Shown here: positions 27,619 through 32,334 of the stretch, one piece after another | Position numbering within the stretch: the stretch's first letter is position 1 | How the letters are laid out: the number at the start of each line of letters is the position of its first letter | From: Erwinia endophytica | GTDB taxonomy: Bacteria > Pseudomonadota > Gammaproteobacteria > Enterobacterales > Enterobacteriaceae | Assembly (NCBI RefSeq): GCF_009295515.1 | Contig: NZ_RQVV01000010.1 | Coordinates: 1-32,334 of the forward strand | Direction: 5' to 3' | Length of the DNA: 32,334 bases | Notes under the pieces: generated by a model | What the model was told of the DNA's origin: nothing | Seen by the model: only the letters and a program-made list of their open reading frames with translations | Database searches by the model: none | Program-made: the position numbers and the translations under genes

Positions 27619-27656
27619 CTCCTTTTAACCCGCAGGTTAAACGCAGGCTAAAGGAG
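27619..27656. other. Nested hairpin between ybeY and corC
   Basis: CTCCTTT (27619-27625) pairs with AAAGGAG (27650-27656), enclosing a second stem TTAACC-CGCA-GGTTAA (27625-27640). A competing palindrome AAAAGGA-C-TCCTTTT overlaps the left arm. The structure is inside the operon mRNA. Processing or attenuation between ybeY and corC is possible. There is no T-tract. Confidence 0.45.
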
Positions 27657-27679
27657 ACAATATCAGGCCCCTGGCCTGT

Positions 27680-28153
27680 TTACAGTAACTCTTTTTCCGA
27701 AATGTACGGATCGTCATAACCAAGAGCAAGCATTATCTCGGTCTCGATCGACTCCATCTCTTCGGCTTCGGCATCTTCAATATGGTCATACCCCAGTAAA
27801 TGAAGGCTACCATGCACCACCATATGCGCCCAATGAGCCAGAAGCGGCTTCTCTTGTTCCAGGGCTTCTCGCTCGACCACCTGACGACAGATAATCAGAT
27901 CGCCAAGCAGCGGCAGCTCGATACCCGCCGGGGCTTCGAACGGGAAAGAGAGCACGTTGGTCGGTTTATCCTTGCCGCGGTAGGTGTGGTTCAACTGCTG
28001 GCTTTCTGCTTCATCCACGATGCGGATGGTGACTTCACTCAGTTCCTGAAACTGTGGCAGTACCGCTTCCAGCCAGCGACGAAAATCAGATTCTGTCGGT
28101 AGCCCTTCCTGCTGCCCGCAGGCCAGTTGTAAATCTAAAATCACGTGACTCAT
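27680..28153 (-). CDS. ybeY: Endoribonuclease YbeY
   Basis: The 157-residue metalloprotein acts in 16S rRNA 3' maturation and ribosome quality control. The zinc site is intact: H114, H118 and H124 in [15 protein letters not shown]. Upstream blocks [17 protein letters not shown] and [16 protein letters not shown] are conserved. The start at 28153 overlaps the ybeZ stop by four bases, so the two are coupled. Confidence 0.97.
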   Translation of the reverse strand: MSHVILDLQLACGQQEGLPTESDFRRWLEAVLPQFQELSEVTIRIVDEAESQQLNHTYRGKDKPTNVLSFPFEAPAGIELPLLGDLIICRQVVEREALEQEKPLLAHWAHMVVHGSLHLLGYDHIEDAEAEEMESIETEIMLALGYDDPYISEKELL

Positions 28154-29211
28154 TTATGCTCCTGTGAAGCGGATTGCATTGCCAGTGCCTCACGTTTACG
28201 TTCTTCAGCCAACGCATCACGACGTTTCTGGTCGGCGGCTTCCCAGGCTTCATAGGCAATAACCACACGAGCTACCACCGGGTGACGCACCACGTCTTCG
28301 CTGTGGAAAAAGTTAAAGCTGATCTCTTCCACGCCTGACAGGACTTCTATGGCATGGCGCAGGCCTGACTTCAGGTTGCGCGGCAGGTCAATCTGCGTCA
28401 CATCCCCGGTGATCACCGCTTTGGAGTTAAAGCCGATACGGGTCAGGAACATTTTCATCTGTTCAATGGTGGTATTCTGGCTTTCATCCAGAATGATAAA
28501 AGCATCGTTCAGGGTACGGCCACGCATATAGGCCAGCGGAGCCACTTCAATCACGTTGCGTTCAATCAGTTTTTCCACCCGCTCAAAGCCAAGCATTTCA
28601 AACAGTGCGTCATACAATGGACGCAGGTAAGGGTCCACTTTCTGACTGAGATCGCCAGGCAGGAAGCCCAGTTTTTCACCGGCTTCCACCGCCGGACGGG
28701 TCAGCAGAATACGCCGCACTTCCTGACGTTCCAGCGCATCCACGGCGGCGGCCACGGCAAGATAGGTTTTACCGGTCCCCGCTGGGCCGATACCAAAGGT
28801 AATGTCGTGGCCGAGGACGTTCGCCACATACTGTGCCTGATTCGGCGTACGTGGCTTAATAACCCCACGCTTCGTTTTTATGTTCACCGCTTTGCCATAT
28901 TCCGGCACGCTGTCCGCTGTTTGCTCCAGCACACGGCTTTCTTTGATCGCAAGATGGATTTGCTCGGGATCAATATCAGGAATATGACCGCGTACTGGAG
29001 CGGTATCAACATACAGATCGCGCAGAATACGGGCAGCCGCATCCACAATTAACGCTTTGCCAACCAGTTTGAAAACATTATCGCGGCGGTTGATTTCTAT
29101 GCCTAAACGGCGTTCCAACTGCTTGATATTATCGTCAAATGGGCCGCACAAGCTCAGCAGACGGTGATTGTCAGCCGGGGTTAACGTGATTTCGCGTGTT
29201 TCAATATTCAA
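28150..29211 (-). CDS. ybeZ: PhoH-like ATPase YbeZ
   Basis: The 353-residue PhoH-family protein has Walker [12 protein letters not shown], the stretch [20 protein letters not shown] and Walker [12 protein letters not shown], followed by a charged, Lys/Arg/Glu-rich tail. YbeZ is a predicted RNA helicase/ATPase that partners YbeY. The start codon is TTG 29209-29211, giving [12 protein letters not shown], with AAAGGA five bases upstream. It heads ybeZ-ybeY-corC-lnt; in E. coli this operon is heat-shock inducible. I found no convincing sigma-32 promoter here. The 214-base gap to miaB contains a possible sigma-70 element (TTGCGG, 17 bases, AATAAT). Confidence 0.95.
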   Translation of the reverse strand: MNIETREITLTPADNHRLLSLCGPFDDNIKQLERRLGIEINRRDNVFKLVGKALIVDAAARILRDLYVDTAPVRGHIPDIDPEQIHLAIKESRVLEQTADSVPEYGKAVNIKTKRGVIKPRTPNQAQYVANVLGHDITFGIGPAGTGKTYLAVAAAVDALERQEVRRILLTRPAVEAGEKLGFLPGDLSQKVDPYLRPLYDALFEMLGFERVEKLIERNVIEVAPLAYMRGRTLNDAFIILDESQNTTIEQMKMFLTRIGFNSKAVITGDVTQIDLPRNLKSGLRHAIEVLSGVEEISFNFFHSEDVVRHPVVARVVIAYEAWEAADQKRRDALAEERKREALAMQSASQEHK

Positions 29212-29425
29212 ACTAATCCTTTGGGGTCGCTCAGGGCCAGGTTGATGATGGCTTTTCAGGGGATTATCTTGTCATTAACGGGCGGAACCATAAGGGAATT
29301 ATTTATGGCAGTGCTTTAATCCGCAAGCGCTGAAAGTGATATTTGGGCTCGGCTTTGATAACGCAAGAGTCACTTGATGATTTATCGCGACGAACCTGCG
29401 AAGTTCGCCGCAAAACATCGGGGGA

Positions 29426-30850
29426 TCAAGGCTGGAATGTACCCACGCCAAGTTCGTTTTCCTTGCGCGTACGCGCAATAACCGAGGCCGGGGTTTCGAT
29501 ACTGCGTAGCCCCATTTGTTCTTCAGTCCGGACGACCTTACCGCGTAGCGAGTTGGGATAGACGTCAACGATTTCCACATCGACGAATTTGCCAATCATC
29601 TCTGGTGTGCCTTCAAAGTTTACCACGCGGTTATTTTCGGTACGACCAGACAACTCCATCACGTTTTTACGTGAAGTGCCTTCGACCAGAATACGTTGTT
29701 CAGTGCCCAGCATACGGCGGCTCCACGCCATCGCTTGCTGATTAATGCGGTCTTGCAGGATCCACAAACGCTGTTTCTTCTCTTCTTCTGGTACATCATC
29801 CGGGAGATCCGCAGCGGGAGTGCCTGGACGAGCGGAATAGATAAAGCTGTAGCTGGTATCAAAGTTAACTTCGCCTATCAGTTTCATCGTCTGCTCAAAA
29901 TCCTGTTGTGTTTCACCAGGAAAGCCGATGATAAAGTCCGAACTGATCTGGATATTGGGGCGGGCGGCCTTCAGCTTGCGGATGATCGCTTTATACTCCA
30001 AGGCGGTATGCGCACGTTTCATCAGTGTCAGAATGCGATCTGAACCGCTTTGCACTGGCAGATGCAGGAAGCTAACCAGTTCCGGAGTGTCGCAGTAGAC
30101 ATCGATAATGTCATCGGTGAATTCAATCGGGTGGCTGGTGGTGAAACGGATACGATCGATGCCGTCGATAGCCGCGACCAGGCGCAACAGTTCAGCAAAG
30201 GAGCAAATCTCCCCTTCGAAAGTTGCCCCACGATAGGCATTCACGTTCTGCCCCAGCAGGTTGACTTCACGTACGCCTTGCGCCGCCAACTGGGCAATTT
30301 CAAACAGGATATCATCACATGGGCGGCTCACCTCTTCTCCACGGGTATAAGGCACCACGCAGAAAGTACAGTATTTGTTGCAGCCTTCCATGATGGAGAC
30401 AAAAGCCGTCGGACCATCAGCGCGCGGTTCCGGCAGACGGTCAAATTTTTCAATTTCCGGGAAACTGATATCCACCACAGGGCTTTTCGTGCCGCGCACA
30501 GTGTTGATCATTTCAGGCAGGCGATGCAGCGTCTGCGGGCCGAAAATGATATCGACGCATTGTGCGCGTTGGCGAATATGTTCGCCTTCCTGCGAAGCCA
30601 CGCAACCGCCTACGCCGATAATCAGATCGGGTCTGGCTTGTTTCAGCAATTTCCAGCGTCCGAGCTGGTGGAAAACCTTTTCCTGCGCCTTTTCACGGAT
30701 TGAACAGGTGTTGAGTAACAGAACATCGGCCTCTTCTGCCACGTCCGTCAGGGTGAACCCGTGGGTGCTGTTTAACAGGTCCGCCATCTTGGATGAGTCG
30801 TACTCATTCATCTGACAGCCCCAGGTTTTAATATGCAATTTTTTGGTCAT
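29426..30850 (-). CDS. miaB: tRNA-2-methylthio-N6-dimethylallyladenosine synthase MiaB
   Basis: The 474-residue protein equals E. coli MiaB. It thiomethylates i6A37 in tRNAs reading UNN codons. The N-terminal UPF0004 domain holds the auxiliary cluster cysteines (C12 in [10 protein letters not shown], then [10 protein letters not shown] and [12 protein letters not shown]). The radical SAM CX3CX2C is in [17 protein letters not shown], and a TRAM domain closes the protein. The start at 30850 ([12 protein letters not shown]) matches the family. A much longer open frame extends upstream to 31333, antisense to ubiF, and is spurious. The gene is divergent from ubiF. Confidence 0.98.
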   Translation of the reverse strand: MTKKLHIKTWGCQMNEYDSSKMADLLNSTHGFTLTDVAEEADVLLLNTCSIREKAQEKVFHQLGRWKLLKQARPDLIIGVGGCVASQEGEHIRQRAQCVDIIFGPQTLHRLPEMINTVRGTKSPVVDISFPEIEKFDRLPEPRADGPTAFVSIMEGCNKYCTFCVVPYTRGEEVSRPCDDILFEIAQLAAQGVREVNLLGQNVNAYRGATFEGEICSFAELLRLVAAIDGIDRIRFTTSHPIEFTDDIIDVYCDTPELVSFLHLPVQSGSDRILTLMKRAHTALEYKAIIRKLKAARPNIQISSDFIIGFPGETQQDFEQTMKLIGEVNFDTSYSFIYSARPGTPAADLPDDVPEEEKKQRLWILQDRINQQAMAWSRRMLGTEQRILVEGTSRKNVMELSGRTENNRVVNFEGTPEMIGKFVDVEIVDVYPNSLRGKVVRTEEQMGLRSIETPASVIARTRKENELGVGTFQP

Positions 30851-30890
30851 CTGGTTGCCATTAATCATGCAGAGAGGAGTGCTGGCCCGT

Positions 30891-30919
30891 ATTGTAAAGC
30901 TTTGCTGCGGTGGTGACCA
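30891..30919 (-). promoter_or_regulatory. Candidate sigma-70 promoter of miaB
   Basis: TGGTCA (30914-30919) and TACAAT (30891-30896) on the minus strand have a 17-base spacer, about 40 bases before the miaB ATG. The promoter is bracketed by a 7-bp inverted repeat GTGCTGG/CCAGCAC (30879-30885 and 30917-30923). Confidence 0.5.
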
Positions 30920-31033
30920 GCACCCCCTGGCTTTTCCAACAGATCCGTAAAAATCCGGTACACTAAGAGAAACATAATATGCCCTTACCGCTGGCAGTGT
31001 AAGGGACCAGGATGTCCATGGGACAGGAAAATA

Positions 31034-32212
31034 ATGACAGAGACAACACATATCTGGGATGTCGCCGTCGTCGGCGGCGGAATGGTCGGGGCGGCGCTGG
31101 CCTGTGGGCTGGCCGCCCAGGGATTCAACGTGGTGGTGCTTGAGCAGCGGGAACCGGAGGCATTCAATGCGGAAAGCGCGCCTGACGTGCGAATTTCCGC
31201 GATTGGCGCCGCCTCGGTGGATTTGCTCAAACAACTGGATGTCTGGCCGCTGGTGCAGGCTATGCGCAGCTCGCCTTATCGTAGACTGGAAACCTGGGAG
31301 TGGCAAAATGCGCAGGTGAGTTTTGATGCGCAATTATTGGGGTTACCCGAGTTGGGCTACATGGTGGAGAATAGCGTGCTGCAACGGGCGCTCTGGCAGC
31401 GGCTACGGCAACAGAATGTTACGCTGATTTCTCCGGTACAGTTGGACACGCTGCAGCCGTGCAATGGCGGTTGGCAATTGACGTTGGACAGTGGCGAAGT
31501 ACTTAATACCCGGCTGGTTGTGGGCGCCGATGGGGCTCACTCTCAGGTACGCCAGTTAGTTGGCATCGGTATTCGCGGCTGGAGTTACGCGCAGTCTTGT
31601 ATGCTGATCAGTGTGCGAGGCGAGCAGGAGGCCGGGGATTGTACATGGCAGCAATTTACACCACAGGGACCGCGTGCCTACCTACCGCTTTTCGATCGCT
31701 GGGCATCGTTGGTGTGGTATGACAGCCCGGCGCGTATCCGCCAATTGCAGGCGATGAATATGGCCCAGTTGGCGCAGGAGATTAACATGCACTTTCCGGC
31801 GCGACTGGGTAAAGTCGAACCGGTGGCGGCGGGGGCTTTCCCCCTGGTCCGCCGCCATGCCACGCGGTATGTCTTACCCGGTCTGGCTTTAATCGGCGAT
31901 GCCGCGCATACCATCAATCCGTTGGCGGGGCAGGGGGTTAATCTGGGGTACCGCGATGTGGATGCATTAATTGAGACGCTGACTACGGCACGAGATAATG
32001 CGGAGGATTGGGCTGCAAAAAGTGTACTGCTGCGTTACCAGCGTAAACGGCACAAAGACAATCTGCTGATGCAAAGCGGAATGGATCTGTTTTATTTCGC
32101 GTTCAGCACGCCAGCAGAACCACTGCGTTTCGTGCGCAATCTGGGATTGATGGTGGCGGAGCGTTCTGGTGTGTTGAAACGTCAGGCGCTGCGTTACGCG
32201 CTGGGATTATAG
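31034..32212 (+). CDS. ubiF: 3-demethoxyubiquinol 3-hydroxylase UbiF
   Basis: The 392-residue flavoprotein monooxygenase hydroxylates the ring in late aerobic ubiquinone synthesis. The N-terminal Rossmann motif GGGMVG is at 14-19. The UbiH/F family [11 protein letters not shown], the [12 protein letters not shown] strand (DG motif) and the second FAD motif [20 protein letters not shown] are all intact. Its length matches E. coli (391). AGGA at 31025-31028 supports the ATG at 31034. It is divergent from miaB, as in E. coli. Confidence 0.97.
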   Translation: MTETTHIWDVAVVGGGMVGAALACGLAAQGFNVVVLEQREPEAFNAESAPDVRISAIGAASVDLLKQLDVWPLVQAMRSSPYRRLETWEWQNAQVSFDAQLLGLPELGYMVENSVLQRALWQRLRQQNVTLISPVQLDTLQPCNGGWQLTLDSGEVLNTRLVVGADGAHSQVRQLVGIGIRGWSYAQSCMLISVRGEQEAGDCTWQQFTPQGPRAYLPLFDRWASLVWYDSPARIRQLQAMNMAQLAQEINMHFPARLGKVEPVAAGAFPLVRRHATRYVLPGLALIGDAAHTINPLAGQGVNLGYRDVDALIETLTTARDNAEDWAAKSVLLRYQRKRHKDNLLMQSGMDLFYFAFSTPAEPLRFVRNLGLMVAERSGVLKRQALRYALGL

Positions 32213-32283
32213 AACGTATATTACCGGCGGTGGGCACGTCGTTCGGTTCTGTCGCATTAACGGAGGATGGTTGCCAAAAGTTG

Positions 32284-32310
32284 TGTTGACTGTTTTTTAT
32301 ACAGTCAACA
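32284..32310. terminator. 10-bp perfect hairpin downstream of ubiF
   Basis: TGTTGACTGT-TTTTTAT-ACAGTCAACA is a 10-bp perfect stem with a 7-base loop, 72 bases after the ubiF stop. Neither side has a strong T-tract outside the stem. In E. coli the next genes are a minus-strand tRNA cluster, so this could end ubiF, that cluster, or both. The tRNA genes themselves, if present, lie beyond the window. Confidence 0.5.
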
Positions 32311-32334
32311 GGTAAAACTGTTCAGCCGGGGACA

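Noticed and set aside
29212..29425. Sigma-32 heat-shock promoter for ybeZ
   Set aside because: The E. coli operon is heat-inducible, so I looked for CTTGAAA and CCCCATNT. Only poor partial matches with wrong spacing (for example CTTGCGT with CCCAAATAT) were found.
29426..31333. 635-codon open frame extending miaB upstream across the ubiF start
   Set aside because: The first 161 codons are antisense to ubiF and to the intergenic region, have no family similarity, and miaB has a standard 474-residue form starting at 30850.
1..32334. CRISPR arrays, insertion sequences, prophage, toxin-antitoxin or defence genes
   Set aside because: I looked for regular repeat-spacer patterns, transposase or integrase motifs and small paired genes on both strands and found none.

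Overview
The window is chromosomal DNA of a gammaproteobacterium of the order Enterobacterales. Most of it carries the conserved block tatE, lipA, lipB, ybeD, dacA, rlpA, rodA, mrdA, rlmH, rsfS, nadD, holA, lptE, leuS, ybeL, gltLKJI, lnt, corC, ybeY, ybeZ, miaB, ubiF, in the same relative order as in Escherichia coli. Genes that sit between these in E. coli K-12 are missing: no ybeF between lipA and lipB, no phpB (cobC) between nadD and rsfS, and no rihA/hscC-type genes between ybeL and gltL. The sequence divergence, the synteny and the style of the intergenic repeat suggest a plant- or soil-associated member such as Pectobacteriaceae. That placement is an impression, not a result.

Layout. 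(1) Bases 1-6342 are accessory: a GNAT acetyltransferase without its N-terminus, a MocR-type regulator (minus), and a divergent five-gene plus-strand operon. The operon encodes a signal-less periplasmic-binding-fold protein resembling the 4,5-dihydroxyphthalate decarboxylase family, an omega-amidase-type C-N hydrolase (YbeM/NitA), and a complete polar-amino-acid-type ABC importer. A direct repeat overlapping the likely -35 element is a good candidate for the MocR operator. (2) Bases 6476-20649 hold tatE on plus, then a long minus-strand run from leuS down to lipA. It joins leucyl-tRNA charging, LPS assembly, DNA polymerase III delta, NAD synthesis, ribosome silencing and 23S methylation, cell elongation (PBP2-RodA), septal and peptidoglycan factors, and lipoate synthesis. 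(3) Bases 20863-24734 hold ybeL and the glutamate/aspartate importer gltIJKL. This operon has rich control signals: a possible sigma-54 promoter, a sigma-70 promoter, a C/A-rich leader of the kind GcvB RNA targets, and an intercistronic terminator exactly where the SroC RNA lies in E. coli and Salmonella. (4) Bases 25158-32212 hold ybeZ-ybeY-corC-lnt, miaB and the divergent ubiF.

How the genes fit together. The core block is housekeeping (envelope growth, tRNA and rRNA maturation, cofactors). Two transport systems flank it. One is glutamate/aspartate uptake, with layered nitrogen and small-RNA control. The other is the accessory importer-plus-amidase operon, whose substrate cannot be read from sequence. 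A nitrogenous carboxylate or amide compound, handled under PLP- or amine-responsive MocR control, is the simplest guess. Several starts are non-ATG (lipB, rsfS and ybeZ TTG; rlmH and lptE GTG). They were chosen on Shine-Dalgarno spacing and family length.
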